A DNA stretch of 64,000 nucleotides from SIG299 sp045531895 (GTDB taxonomy: Bacteria; Bacillota; Clostridia; Lachnospirales; Lachnospiraceae): the NCBI GenBank assembly GCA_045531895.1, contig JAZSEW010000119.1, positions 1-64,000 on the forward strand, written 5' to 3'. The notes beneath the pieces are model-generated. The model ran no database searches and was not told the DNA's origin. It was given only the letters and a program-made list of their open reading frames with translations. Every line of letters begins with the position of its first letter. Within the stretch, counting starts at the first letter, position 1. Positions 27,204 to 35,791 of this stretch are shown here, piece after piece. The position numbers were made by a program, and so were the translations under genes.

Positions 27204-28331
27204 TTGTACAATATGAACAACGAAGGCTTCAATGCCTTTCTCTCATCATCGACCAAGAAAAATTTCAGCATCATTCTCATCGATTGTAAAACCGCAGACG
27301 GAGAATTTTGCACCCAGGACACACTTCAGAAAATGATGGGCGCCTGCAAAAATTTTTTTGTGGCATCCTATGTTACTCATCATATGGAACTGACTTTAAA
27401 CGGAATCGTCTGTTGCTTAAACTACGATCAGAATCATTTTAATGTTTCTGCTTTTGCAGATTCCCTTCAACAAATGCTTTTTAGCCTTGACACACACTCT
27501 CTTTCCTATATTTATTACTCCGAGTCATTTCTTTCCGTTAAGGACCTTCTCCCGGAACTGGATTTTCTGTTCCAGCATGCCGGGTATGGAATTCTTTTCG
27601 GCAGCAGACAACCGATTTCTTCCGGCTTTCTGCATCGTTGCTGTAAAAGCATCAATTCCTTGGATCGTTCCGTGTTTCCGTCCATTTATGATGATCTATC
27701 CCGGCATTCCTATGATTTTGTTGTCGACAAGCTTCATTCGGTCGAACACCATTTCCATACCATGTTTCAGGAAAATCACTGCTATTCCTTTTCCGAGCTG
27801 AGTGACTATATTGCTGAAGTTTACTATAACACCCGTTTGTTCTTCCGTATCAATTGTTATAGTGCACCATCAGTCAGTCTTCCTCTGCCAGACGCCCTCA
27901 TACACAGCAACGGCATTGCAGGTCTTTTGCATGACATTTCCATAGATATCTCAGAATATGCTCTGCTGTTTCAAGATATCGCCGTAGCCGACCGAACAAG
28001 AAATCATGTACAGGAAATTCTTACCTACATTGAAACGAACATCAGCACCGTCTCCTTACCTGCTCTGTCTGCCCATTTTGATTTAACGCCTGCCTATATC
28101 TGCCATATTTTCAAGCAGGACCAAAAAATCAATTTTACGGACTATGTAAAGAAAAAAAGATTTCAGCTTGCTACGGAAGCACTGCAGACAGACATGAAAA
28201 TAACAATATCCGAGTTATCGAAACAACTCGGATATAAAAGTCAGTCCTATTTTCAAAACAGCTTTAAAAAAGAATTCGGCATTACTCCGGACGCATATCG
28301 GAAGCAGTATCACAAGAGTCATTCTGAGTGA
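27204..28331 (+). CDS. AraC-family transcriptional regulator
   Basis: This 375-residue protein has a C-terminal AraC-type DNA-binding region (about 270-370; VSLPALSAHFDLTPAYICHIFK and ISELSKQLGYKSQSYFQNSFKKEFG). The N-terminal 260 residues match no domain I recognise and contain several Cys and His residues. The start is taken as TTG at 27204 because AAAAGGAGG ends eight bases before it, whereas the first ATG (27213) is 17 bases away. Being divergent from the import module and next to it, it is the likely local regulator. Its 3' end overlaps the convergent YesL-like gene by 50 bases. Confidence 0.88.
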   Translation: MYNMNNEGFNAFLSSSTKKNFSIILIDCKTADGEFCTQDTLQKMMGACKNFFVASYVTHHMELTLNGIVCCLNYDQNHFNVSAFADSLQQMLFSLDTHSLSYIYYSESFLSVKDLLPELDFLFQHAGYGILFGSRQPISSGFLHRCCKSINSLDRSVFPSIYDDLSRHSYDFVVDKLHSVEHHFHTMFQENHCYSFSELSDYIAEVYYNTRLFFRINCYSAPSVSLPLPDALIHSNGIAGLLHDISIDISEYALLFQDIAVADRTRNHVQEILTYIETNISTVSLPALSAHFDLTPAYICHIFKQDQKINFTDYVKKKRFQLATEALQTDMKITISELSKQLGYKSQSYFQNSFKKEFGITPDAYRKQYHKSHSE

Positions 28332-28950
28332 TTCTATCTTCTATTTCCCGAAAAAACGGCTCATAAACCAGCGCATTCAGATAGGCAGGTAATGATAATC
28401 CAAGAGTCAGTAAAAGCGGAAGAAAATTTTCAGAAATCAGATAATAGGCTACCGGAAGGAGTAGCCAGCACAAAAGCATCACCAGACTATGGGGCAGCTT
28501 AATGAGCGCAAGCCAAAACGCATTTTTTAAGGTGTCCTTTATCTTATTCAAAAATCTTCCCTGCATTGGAACAGCATATAATAAGGTAATTAATGCTATT
28601 GTGATTGCAATCGCCGATGCCACTATTGCCGGCCACGGAAACATCGACTTTAACATAACAAGTGCATAAATATCCCCAAGCATCACAAACAACGCCACCA
28701 GACAAATAAAGCCAAGTAACATCGACTGCACAAAATTCAGCTTAAAATTCCTCCAGAAGGTTTTTATTACATTACCGTCTTCTTCTCTTACCATCTTTAA
28801 TGAAGTAAAGGCAAGAGCTTTTAAGGCGGGGCCGATCGTAAATACCGGAATCATACAAATTAATGTAATCAAATTTAAAAGAATCAGATCCGCAATGCGA
28901 AAAATGAGATTCACTAACGGACTGTCAAAATTAAATATTTTGTTTTTCAT
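28282..28950 (-). CDS. YesL-like membrane protein (DUF624), second copy
   Basis: This 222-residue protein has about five membrane segments and the family N-terminus MKNKIFNFDSPLVNLIFRIADL. YesL/DUF624 proteins accompany pectin and oligosaccharide ABC transporter genes in Firmicutes; their biochemical role is unknown. The ATG at 28950 is chosen because GGAGG lies nine bases upstream; an ATG at 28986 has no site. It overlaps the upstream DUF624 paralogue by 20 bases, so the two form a coupled pair. Confidence 0.82.
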   Translation of the reverse strand: MKNKIFNFDSPLVNLIFRIADLILLNLITLICMIPVFTIGPALKALAFTSLKMVREEDGNVIKTFWRNFKLNFVQSMLLGFICLVALFVMLGDIYALVMLKSMFPWPAIVASAIAITIALITLLYAVPMQGRFLNKIKDTLKNAFWLALIKLPHSLVMLLCWLLLPVAYYLISENFLPLLLTLGLSLPAYLNALVYEPFFREIEDRITQNDSCDTASDMRPE

Positions 28951-29569
28951 AATATGCATCCTCCAACCGTTTGAAATCCTTATCATAAAGCTTCGCTCCC
29001 ATCATCGCCGGGACCGAAAGTCCAAAAAAGAACAACAGCGGAATCAGTATATTGACATAATAGCACAGTACCCAGGGGATAAGATTTAAAATCAGCATAA
29101 CTAAGGTTTTCCCAATATGGGAAAGTGCAAAACGAAACGCATTTTTTATGGTATTCACAAGACCGGCATCAAATTTTGCCATGACAGGGAACAAAAATGT
29201 AAGTGTCAAAGCAAGCAAAATGCCGAAAACAAGCAAAAGAACTCTTGCAACATCTGCAAACCAGACATCCAGCAAACTGATTGCATAAAAATCCGCATAA
29301 ACAAATCCCAAAACCAAAACCAACAGTATCGAAGCCTTGCATCCGATTTTTATATTGTTTCGAAACGCCTTAAAAAAATCCCTTGTTACATATCCCTCTT
29401 CATCTCGCAGCATTTTTAAAGCAACCGTATGCATTGCAGCAAAAGATGCCCCTGCTGTAATAACAGGAATGCAGCAGATAACCGTCCATATATTTAAAAT
29501 CAGTAAATTTTTTATCGTTTCAAAACTTTGCACCAAAGGGCTGTCAAAACTAAAACTGTTTTTTGCCAT
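28931..29569 (-). CDS. YesL-like membrane protein (DUF624), first copy
   Basis: This 212-residue protein has about five membrane segments. The N-terminus MAKNSFSFDSPLVQSFETI is clearly paralogous to that of the following gene. The start at 29569 follows AAGGAGA; an upstream in-frame start at 29653 would add 28 residues without support. Tandem DUF624 genes suggest a heteromeric membrane component linked to the importer or to the membrane-bound YesS-like sensor, but this is inference. Confidence 0.82.
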   Translation of the reverse strand: MAKNSFSFDSPLVQSFETIKNLLILNIWTVICCIPVITAGASFAAMHTVALKMLRDEEGYVTRDFFKAFRNNIKIGCKASILLVLVLGFVYADFYAISLLDVWFADVARVLLLVFGILLALTLTFLFPVMAKFDAGLVNTIKNAFRFALSHIGKTLVMLILNLIPWVLCYYVNILIPLLFFFGLSVPAMMGAKLYDKDFKRLEDAYYEKQNI

Positions 29570-29669
29570 CTTTCTTTTCTCCTTCGCGTATATTAATATT
29601 AAGATATTCTCTATGTCTGATTCTCTAGAAAATGGTATCAACTTTTGCCCCATTCGTCAACACTTCTTT

Positions 29670-29698
29670 TTGTTATCATCTTTCCAAAAAAGTGTCAA
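29670..29698 (-). promoter_or_regulatory. candidate promoter of the DUF624 pair
   Basis: On the minus strand a perfect -35 TTGACA (29693-29698) is followed after 17 bases by TAACAA (29670-29675), a weak -10 box. It lies about 100 bases before the first DUF624 gene. The weak -10 suggests activator dependence. A plus-strand -10 TATACT near 29745 may serve the esterase gene. Confidence 0.45.
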
Positions 29699-29841
29699 AT
29701 TATTTTTCTTTTGTTTTTTCCTTTCCAACTTTTTTTTGAAATGTTATACTTTTTGTAACTACTTGTTTCTGAACAAGTACCTTATTTTTTATTTCAGGCA
29801 GGATTTCTTTCCGAAACTCCGCCTTAGTATTGGAGGTCTAT

Positions 29842-31464
29842 ATGCAACAAAATATTTTATCCGCACAATTAATTACTTATCCCGAAGAAGCTCCCGGCTG
29901 GGACAATGGTGTTTACCGGGAACGCGTTCCAAAATCCGCGCCGCTCACCCTGTCTTCTCTTTCTTCGGAAACCCATCCGGATTATTATCTCCTTTCAACA
30001 AAATCCTGGACAGAGACAGAAAGCACCGGTTTCGGTATATATACATATGTAGAAGGACCTGCATTTTCCATTCCAACCGGATTATGCGATGTCACCATCC
30101 GTTTTTCGGTAGCTAATATAACCTCAGAGGACATCAAGATAAACTGCCTTGCCAACTCTATTTTAAAGGTCAGTGAAGAAATCATCCCTGCGGGCAGTAT
30201 GGAAACTGTAATTTCCTTTCCTCTTTGCTCCATAGAAGAAGAAACACTGCTTCAGATTTTTATTCCGACAGAACACACAGAAAAAGAGCAGGCTTTAGAG
30301 CTTTCCCTGTTGGTAAAAGATATTTCCTTTGAAATCGTTCCTTTCGCAGAACCAAAAGAAAAACCAACCATTTTCCTTGCGTCTGATTCTACTGTCATGT
30401 CCTATGACAGATTCCACTATCCGCAAATGGGTTGGGGACAGGTATTCTACCGTTATTTTAACCAAGGAAACGATACTCCGGAAATTATGTCCCCGGATAT
30501 GTGCTATCCGCAAAATCATATTTATGAAACCGCTTCTATTAATATCGAAAACCGTTCCATTGGTGCGAGAAGCTCCCGTTCCTTTATTAATGAAGGCAAA
30601 TGGGACCGGCTGCTTGCACGTGCAAGTGCCGGCGACTACTGCTTTATCCAGTGGGGACATAATGACGCAACGGCCGTACGTCCAAACCGTTATGTCTCAG
30701 CAGAAAATTTTGCCTGGTGGTTAAAAAAATACATTCATTCCTGCCGTGCACGTAAGGTAACTCCTGTTTTGGTCACTCCGATTTCCCGCCGCAACTGTGA
30801 CGATGCCGGTGTATTTCGTCCATCCTTCGGAAAATATGCCGATGTTATGCTGGAAGTTGGAAAGGAAGAAGATATTCCGGTCATTGACCTTTGCCGTCTC
30901 ACCGTAGATTATTTAAATTCCATCGGCAGCGAAGAATCAAAGCTTATTTTCCTTTGGGCAGCTCCGGATGCTTATCCTGATTCCGCTTATGCAAACGGTG
31001 TTTCTGACAACACCCACTTGCAGGAATACGGTGCAACTGTTTTTGCAGGACTTCTCGCAAAAGGAATTCTTGCTTCCGAGCACCCTGCACTCGCTCCGTT
31101 AAAGCCACTGATTACTACCGATTTTGAACTCCAAAAACCGGCACAGTCGGTTCCTCCGGTTCCGGCCGATGCCACATCTCCAACCGGCTTTGTTATGCAG
31201 GAGCTTCACATCGAAAACAAGACAGCAAGCTTCCTGTTGAATTTTGATGATGTTGAAGGAGCCATAAAGTACCGTGTATACCGAAAGGGAAGCGTGGACT
31301 TCCAGTTCTTCCCTCTTCGTGAAGTCACCGTGGAAGAAAAGCAGAATTCGCCGGTTCTTCCGTTCACAATCCCGGCAGCCGACGTTTATCTGATGTACGT
31401 AGTTGCAGTATTTGCTGACGGCAGCGAAGGGGTACCAAGCCGTACCATCGAATTCAGAGCTTAA
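29842..31464 (+). CDS. rhamnogalacturonan acetylesterase, CE12/SGNH type (YesT/RhgT-like)
   Basis: This 540-residue cytoplasmic protein has an N-terminal beta-sandwich (about 1-165), an SGNH hydrolase core and a C-terminal fibronectin-like extension (about 450-540). SGNH motifs are FLASDSTV with the nucleophile serine near 183, IQWGHNDAT, and the C-terminal catalytic Asp-His in DNTHLQ. CE12 enzymes remove acetyl groups from galacturonic acid in rhamnogalacturonan so that lyases can act. Absence of a signal peptide implies it deacetylates imported oligosaccharides. The start is the ATG at 29842 with GGAGG five bases upstream; the TTG at 29830 overlaps that site. It leads a rightward operon with YesU- and YesW-like genes. 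Confidence 0.88.
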   Translation: MQQNILSAQLITYPEEAPGWDNGVYRERVPKSAPLTLSSLSSETHPDYYLLSTKSWTETESTGFGIYTYVEGPAFSIPTGLCDVTIRFSVANITSEDIKINCLANSILKVSEEIIPAGSMETVISFPLCSIEEETLLQIFIPTEHTEKEQALELSLLVKDISFEIVPFAEPKEKPTIFLASDSTVMSYDRFHYPQMGWGQVFYRYFNQGNDTPEIMSPDMCYPQNHIYETASINIENRSIGARSSRSFINEGKWDRLLARASAGDYCFIQWGHNDATAVRPNRYVSAENFAWWLKKYIHSCRARKVTPVLVTPISRRNCDDAGVFRPSFGKYADVMLEVGKEEDIPVIDLCRLTVDYLNSIGSEESKLIFLWAAPDAYPDSAYANGVSDNTHLQEYGATVFAGLLAKGILASEHPALAPLKPLITTDFELQKPAQSVPPVPADATSPTGFVMQELHIENKTASFLLNFDDVEGAIKYRVYRKGSVDFQFFPLREVTVEEKQNSPVLPFTIPAADVYLMYVVAVFADGSEGVPSRTIEFRA

Positions 31465-31524
31465 CATAACCTTTCCGCTTTGTTTCATAGTTACGACATA
31501 ATACCAACAGGAGGACTACTGCAT

Positions 31525-32184
31525 ATGGAAAAACTGATTTACGAAAATCCGCTTGCAACACCGGAGGATGTTAAAAATTTTATTTTAGAGGGAAGCGCTA
31601 ATATATCCTTTGAACATGGAAAAATGCGGATGGAAAACGCCATCAGCGCAGAAGCCGGTCAAAAGGCAAACTATGTTTTCTGGTGTGACCGCGTTTTCCC
31701 GGATAACATCAAAATCACCTGGAAATTCCGTCCGATAAAGGAACCCGGACTTGCCATATTGTTTTTTGCAGCAAAGGGAATTCACGGAGAAAGCATTTTT
31801 GATGAGAGTCTGACCAGGCGTACCGGAGAATATCCGCTTTACCATCACGGCGACATTAATGCCTTCCATGTATCCTATTTCCGCCGGAAGGAACCGGATG
31901 AGCGCGCATTTCACACCTGCAACCTTCGGAAAAGCTATGGTTTTCACCTGGTAGCCCAGGGGGCCGATCCGATTCCGGACGCGGACGAATGTGTCAGCGA
32001 CTACGAGCTTACTGTTATTAAGAAAACAAACCTTGTAGAGTTTTATGTCAACAATCTCCTTACCTTCTCTTTTCAGGATGACGGAGTTACCTATGGAGAC
32101 CTGCTGACCGACGGACGAATTGGTTTCCGCCAGCTTGCTCCGATGATTGCTGAGTATTCTGATTTAAAGGTATACTCTCTGTAA
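31525..32184 (+). CDS. YesU-like protein (DUF1961)
   Basis: This 219-residue protein is close in length to Bacillus subtilis YesU, with segments such as NYVFWCDRVFPDNIKITWKFRP and PLYHHGDINAFHVSYFRR. The fold is expected to be a concanavalin-like beta-sandwich. YesU has no firmly assigned activity but sits in rhamnogalacturonan operons. The ATG at 31525 is chosen because AGGAGG precedes it; the open frame extends back to 31480 without a site. It is located between the acetylesterase and the secreted PL11 lyase, with short gaps, so it is probably co-transcribed. Confidence 0.82.
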   Translation: MEKLIYENPLATPEDVKNFILEGSANISFEHGKMRMENAISAEAGQKANYVFWCDRVFPDNIKITWKFRPIKEPGLAILFFAAKGIHGESIFDESLTRRTGEYPLYHHGDINAFHVSYFRRKEPDERAFHTCNLRKSYGFHLVAQGADPIPDADECVSDYELTVIKKTNLVEFYVNNLLTFSFQDDGVTYGDLLTDGRIGFRQLAPMIAEYSDLKVYSL

Positions 32185-32199
32185 GAAAGGAATCAAACA

Positions 32200-34302
32200 A
32201 TGAAAAGAAAAGCAATAACCGGCTTACTGATTTTTGCTCTTTTGAGCGGTAGTCTTTGGGGCTGCGCCGGAAAAACAAACCAAACGGACACTCAGGTAGG
32301 TGCCACAGCTACTCCGGAACCAACCGCCACATCGGCACCAACCGCTACTCCACCACTGACCACACCGGATGTTACAGCAACACCAACTGCTACTCCGGCA
32401 CCAACTGCTACTCCGGCACCGACCTTTCCGGATGCAACCTATACCACTACCTATCAGGTAACTGCCGGCACCTCCTGTGAAGCAGAACATCTGACCGGAC
32501 GTGCATTCATTGCCGTAACCGGTACCAATGGTGTTTTACTCAGCTGGAGAAGCTATGGGGATACCTCTGAAGTGTTCCAACTAGAAAAAAACGGTCAGGC
32601 ACTTACCTCCGGTACATTTACCAATTATCTGGACGCCTCCGGAACAAGTGGTGACCGGTATACGCTGACCTATACCGAAAACGGAACTGTCTGTACCGAA
32701 ACTGCAATTGCATGGGAGCATTCCTATCAGGAATTCACATTAGTCGCTCCTGAACCGCAAAAGCTGCCAAACAATCACCTGTCAACTCATACCGCAAACG
32801 ACATGTCCGTTGGTGATTTAAACGGAGACGGCGATTTAGAGTTGATTGTAAAATGGTACCCGGATGATGCTCAGGACAACTCCAAGGACGGCTGGACCGG
32901 AACCACAATTTTAGATGCCTATGACATTGATATTCAGTCCGGAGAAGCAACCCTGCTTTGGCGCATTGATTTAGGAATTAACATCCGTTCCGGTGCCCAT
33001 TATACCCAGTATCAGGTATGGGATTACGACGGAGACGGCATTGCAGAATTAATGTGCAAGACCGCTGACGGAACAACAACCTACAATTCCTCCTTACAGG
33101 AGACCGGACACGTTGGCGCAGTCAGCATGTCTCAATTAGACACCTCATTAACAAAACGCAAGCAGGACTATGATTATCGTTCCACCGCTGACGGAATAGG
33201 GCGTGTTCTCTCCGGTCCTGAATACTTAACCGTATTTTCCGGTGCCACCGGAGAAATTATCGACACCGTGGAATACATTCCATCCAGAGGTCCCGAAAAT
33301 TCAAAGGGCGTCGCAGATATGAACTCCTGGGGCGACAATTATGGTAACCGTGTAGACCGCTTTCTTGCTGCAACCGCATACATTGACGAGGGAACACCTG
33401 CAGCTGTTTTTGCCAGAGGCTACTATGCCAGAACCACGGTTACTGCCTGGAAACTGGTAGATAAAAAATTAACCCTTGCCTGGTATTTTGATGCACCAAG
33501 CGATTCCGCTTATGCCGGACAAGGCAATCACGGTCTTTCCGTCAACGACGTAGACAATGACGGTTTCGACGAAATCATCTACGGTTCCCTTTGCCTGGAC
33601 CACAACGGCTCTGTCCTTTATTCCACCGGACTTGGTCACGGAGATGCCATGCATGTCAGTGACTGGAACGGAGATGGCAGGCTTGAGGTATTCCAGGTTC
33701 ATGAAGATGCCGCTGCCGAGTACCACATCGAGCTTCACGATGCCGAAACCGGTGAAATTCTTTGGGGCGTGTTTAACGGCAAGGATACCGGACGCGGCAT
33801 GGCAGCCGATATCGACCCGCGCTATCCGGGTGCTGAAATGTGGGCCTCTGCCAATGGCAACATCTTTGATTGCAACGGAAATGCCATTGCCAGCCAGCGT
33901 CCTTCCATTAATTTCTCCCTTTTCTGGGATGGCGATTTATTAATGGAATTGTTTGATTACAATGACCAGACCACCTATACTCCTCAGGTACAAAAGTGGA
34001 ACTACCTCAAGGAAAAAACTGAAATTCTTCTTACTGCGAACGGTTCCACCACCAGCAACGGCACCAAAGGAAATGCCGGTCTGATTGCAGATTTGTATGG
34101 TGACTGGAGAGAAGAGCTCGTGCTTCGTTCCTCTACCGACCGGTCCAAAATAAGAATTTATTCTACATCAATACCGACCGAATACAGTATTCCTTGTCTT
34201 TTAACAAACCGGGCTTACCGTGAGGGAATTGCATGGCAGAATACAGCTTATAACCAGCCTGCAAACCTGTCATACCTGCTAAGTAAGGATGTTACAGAGT
34301 AA
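32200..34302 (+). CDS. secreted rhamnogalacturonan lyase lipoprotein, PL11 (YesW-like)
   Basis: This 700-residue protein starts with a lipoprotein signal (LWGC lipobox), followed by a Thr/Ala/Pro linker with short tandem repeats (about 30-80), a small N-terminal beta domain and the eight-bladed PL11 propeller. Calcium-loop motifs GDLNGDGDLE, WDYDGDGIAE and NDVDNDGFDE and the segment RSGAHYTQYQVWDYDGDG support the family. It should be anchored on the outer face of the membrane and cut the rhamnogalacturonan-I backbone before import. AAAGGA precedes the start. It pairs with the cytoplasmic PL11 at 11458-13884. Confidence 0.93.
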   Translation: MKRKAITGLLIFALLSGSLWGCAGKTNQTDTQVGATATPEPTATSAPTATPPLTTPDVTATPTATPAPTATPAPTFPDATYTTTYQVTAGTSCEAEHLTGRAFIAVTGTNGVLLSWRSYGDTSEVFQLEKNGQALTSGTFTNYLDASGTSGDRYTLTYTENGTVCTETAIAWEHSYQEFTLVAPEPQKLPNNHLSTHTANDMSVGDLNGDGDLELIVKWYPDDAQDNSKDGWTGTTILDAYDIDIQSGEATLLWRIDLGINIRSGAHYTQYQVWDYDGDGIAELMCKTADGTTTYNSSLQETGHVGAVSMSQLDTSLTKRKQDYDYRSTADGIGRVLSGPEYLTVFSGATGEIIDTVEYIPSRGPENSKGVADMNSWGDNYGNRVDRFLAATAYIDEGTPAAVFARGYYARTTVTAWKLVDKKLTLAWYFDAPSDSAYAGQGNHGLSVNDVDNDGFDEIIYGSLCLDHNGSVLYSTGLGHGDAMHVSDWNGDGRLEVFQVHEDAAAEYHIELHDAETGEILWGVFNGKDTGRGMAADIDPRYPGAEMWASANGNIFDCNGNAIASQRPSINFSLFWDGDLLMELFDYNDQTTYTPQVQKWNYLKEKTEILLTANGSTTSNGTKGNAGLIADLYGDWREELVLRSSTDRSKIRIYSTSIPTEYSIPCLLTNRAYREGIAWQNTAYNQPANLSYLLSKDVTE

Positions 34303-34365
34303 ATCATATAGGACAATAAACACTGCATAATCCCAGAATTTGTACTTTTTTAAAGGAGCATTAAT

Positions 34366-34563
34366 ATGGATGAATTAAAGGAAATTATGGAAAAATTCGT
34401 TGAATCCGGTTGGGAATTAATTTCTATTCCAGCCAAGGAATGGCTTGACGGTAATGGGAATACTGAAAGTTTAATATCCGCCATTAAGCAGGCTGATAAA
34501 GAATGTGGAAGCTGCGGATGTGATTTGGACCCATTATACAAAAGAGCCTTAGAACTTCTATAG
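34366..34563 (+). CDS. small conserved-looking Cys-containing protein, 65 residues
   Basis: The small ORF has a good ribosome site (AAAGGAG, seven to eight bases before the ATG) and a strong terminator directly after it, which argues that it is real. The protein is acidic, probably helical and without a signal peptide. It carries a compact CGSCGC motif near the C-terminus that could bind metal or form disulfides. I do not recognise the family. It may be the last gene of the esterase-YesU-PL11 operon, since no terminator is seen in the 63-base gap after the lyase. Confidence 0.65.
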   Translation: MDELKEIMEKFVESGWELISIPAKEWLDGNGNTESLISAIKQADKECGSCGCDLDPLYKRALELL

Positions 34564-34579
34564 ATTATTTCAGAACTTT

Positions 34580-34616
34580 GGGTGTATGAAGTTATTTTCA
34601 TACACCCAACCTTTTT
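34580..34616 (+). terminator. intrinsic terminator after the 65-residue protein gene
   Basis: A perfect 11-bp stem GGGTGTATGAA/TTCATACACCC with a six-base loop is followed by AACCTTTTT. It closes the rightward esterase-lyase operon. Confidence 0.85.
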
Positions 34617-34628
34617 GATACAAAAATA

Positions 34629-35537
34629 CTACTGATAAAACACTTTCATCACAATTCCCTGCGGCAGATCTCCGAACCCTTTTCCAAACAGCATGATTCC
34701 GCCCCTTGTCGAAGTATGGTCCTCACAGGATATTTTCAATTGAATAAATGCCTCTTCTCCGGCATCCGCCAGTACATCACGAATGGAATAATCCGAAGTC
34801 TCCAGGCCGTTAATACAGGTGCCGTTTTCTCCGATACTTATCGTAATCTGTTCTCCATACTGCCCGTAAAACCACCAGTCCGGGGTCAATTTTCCCTTAT
34901 GTTCATCAAATTCTCCGGGGCTTACATAACGTCCCAGCAAATGTTCCTGATTATAAAAATCTATCATTGCAGGATAGTCTTTTGCAAGAAACGGTCCTTC
35001 TGCGGATAGCTCCATGGAAAGCTGCACTTCTGTCAAAGTCTTATCTTCTGTCAACGGATTTGGAAAAGAATAGCAGACAAAACCATCCGAAAACCACACC
35101 AGCTCTGCAATAAAATGTTCCGGATACTTAAAATAATGCGGAACGTCAAATTCAAATAGCGGCTGGTTCCTGTCGCAAAGCCCACAGGTAGGATTTATTT
35201 TACTGCTACTGTATTGCCCTACATTTAATTCAAGGCGTTCATATTTTCCGGTAATTGTTTTATCAATAAAGTCGATAACCAGCTTCGATTCCCCAAGAGA
35301 GCACAGCTTTTGTGTCCCATGCTCAATAGAGCAAAGTCTTACGTTGACAATCCCACACTCAGATAGTTTTTTTATATGTGCCGTCAGAGCTCCATTTGTA
35401 ATTCCGAGCGATTTCGCCATCATATCCATATTCATGCATTCTGTCTGCTGCAACAGTTCAATAATTTTCATTCTGGTTTGCGAAGAAAGCACTTCACAAA
35501 TCTGACGGGCAGATTCCAAGGTATTAATATAAATCAT
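34629..35537 (-). CDS. ArsR-type HTH regulator with a large C-terminal sensor-like domain
   Basis: Residues about 8-80 form a winged helix of the ArsR/HTH_20 type (SSQTRMKIIELLQQTECMNMDMMAKSLGITNGALTAHIKKL region). The C-terminal 200 residues contain Cys118-x-x-Cys121 and many aromatic strands, resembling a beta-sandwich ligand-binding domain; the fold is inferred. At 302 residues it is much longer than the roughly 100 residues of simple ArsR repressors. It is divergent from the secreted GH51 gene, sharing a symmetric inverted-repeat promoter region, so it very likely controls that gene and itself. A sugar effector such as arabinose or an arabino-oligosaccharide is plausible. The ATG at 35537 follows AAAGGATG. 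Confidence 0.8.
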   Translation of the reverse strand: MIYINTLESARQICEVLSSQTRMKIIELLQQTECMNMDMMAKSLGITNGALTAHIKKLSECGIVNVRLCSIEHGTQKLCSLGESKLVIDFIDKTITGKYERLELNVGQYSSSKINPTCGLCDRNQPLFEFDVPHYFKYPEHFIAELVWFSDGFVCYSFPNPLTEDKTLTEVQLSMELSAEGPFLAKDYPAMIDFYNQEHLLGRYVSPGEFDEHKGKLTPDWWFYGQYGEQITISIGENGTCINGLETSDYSIRDVLADAGEEAFIQLKISCEDHTSTRGGIMLFGKGFGDLPQGIVMKVFYQ

Positions 35538-35598
35538 TTTTTCACATCCTTTTGGTCTGAGATAAATCTTTTTAGTAAAACTAAAACTTCATAAAAAA

Positions 35599-35627
35599 AT
35601 GCTACCATCATGACTGTAAAAAGTCAA
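35599..35627 (-). promoter_or_regulatory. promoter of the ArsR-like gene
   Basis: On the minus strand TTGACT (35622-35627) and TAGCAT (35599-35604) are separated by exactly 17 bases, about 60 bases before the start codon. The -35 box lies inside the outer arm of the inverted repeat. Confidence 0.65.
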
Positions 35628-35726
35628 TAAAGTAATTATCAACTATGCGTTTCAGTACGCTTTAAACCATGTATTTTAGTTGTGTCTAAACCGCTTGTTG
35701 ATAATCTAAAATAATATATTGACTTT
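35620..35726. promoter_or_regulatory. inverted-repeat operator candidate in divergent promoter region
   Basis: Outer arms AAAGTCAATA (35620-35629) and TATTGACTTT (35717-35726) are perfect complements. Inner arms TTATCAACTATGCG (35636-35649) and CGCTTGTTGATAA (35692-35704) match at 11 of 13-14 positions. The arms contain the -35 boxes of both divergent promoters, so a dimeric regulator bound here could block or bend both. Confidence 0.65.
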
Positions 35727-35747
35727 ACCCATATTCTATACTAGTAT
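35719..35747 (+). promoter_or_regulatory. promoter of the secreted GH51 gene
   Basis: TTGACT (35719-35724) and TAGTAT (35742-35747) are separated by 17 bases, about 45 bases before the GH51 start. It mirrors the minus-strand promoter, with the same -35 sequence and spacing. Confidence 0.68.
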
Positions 35748-35791
35748 GTAATTAAATACAACAACTTATTGAAAAAGGAGAGCTATTCATT

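Noticed and set aside
28282..28331. 50-base 3' overlap of the AraC gene and a DUF624 gene as a possible frameshift or misassembly
   Set aside because: Both C-termini read naturally and both genes have good starts; convergent overlaps of this size are ordinary.
32380..32420. An 18-base tandem repeat
   Set aside because: It encodes the Thr-Ala-Pro linker of the PL11 lipoprotein; no independent element.
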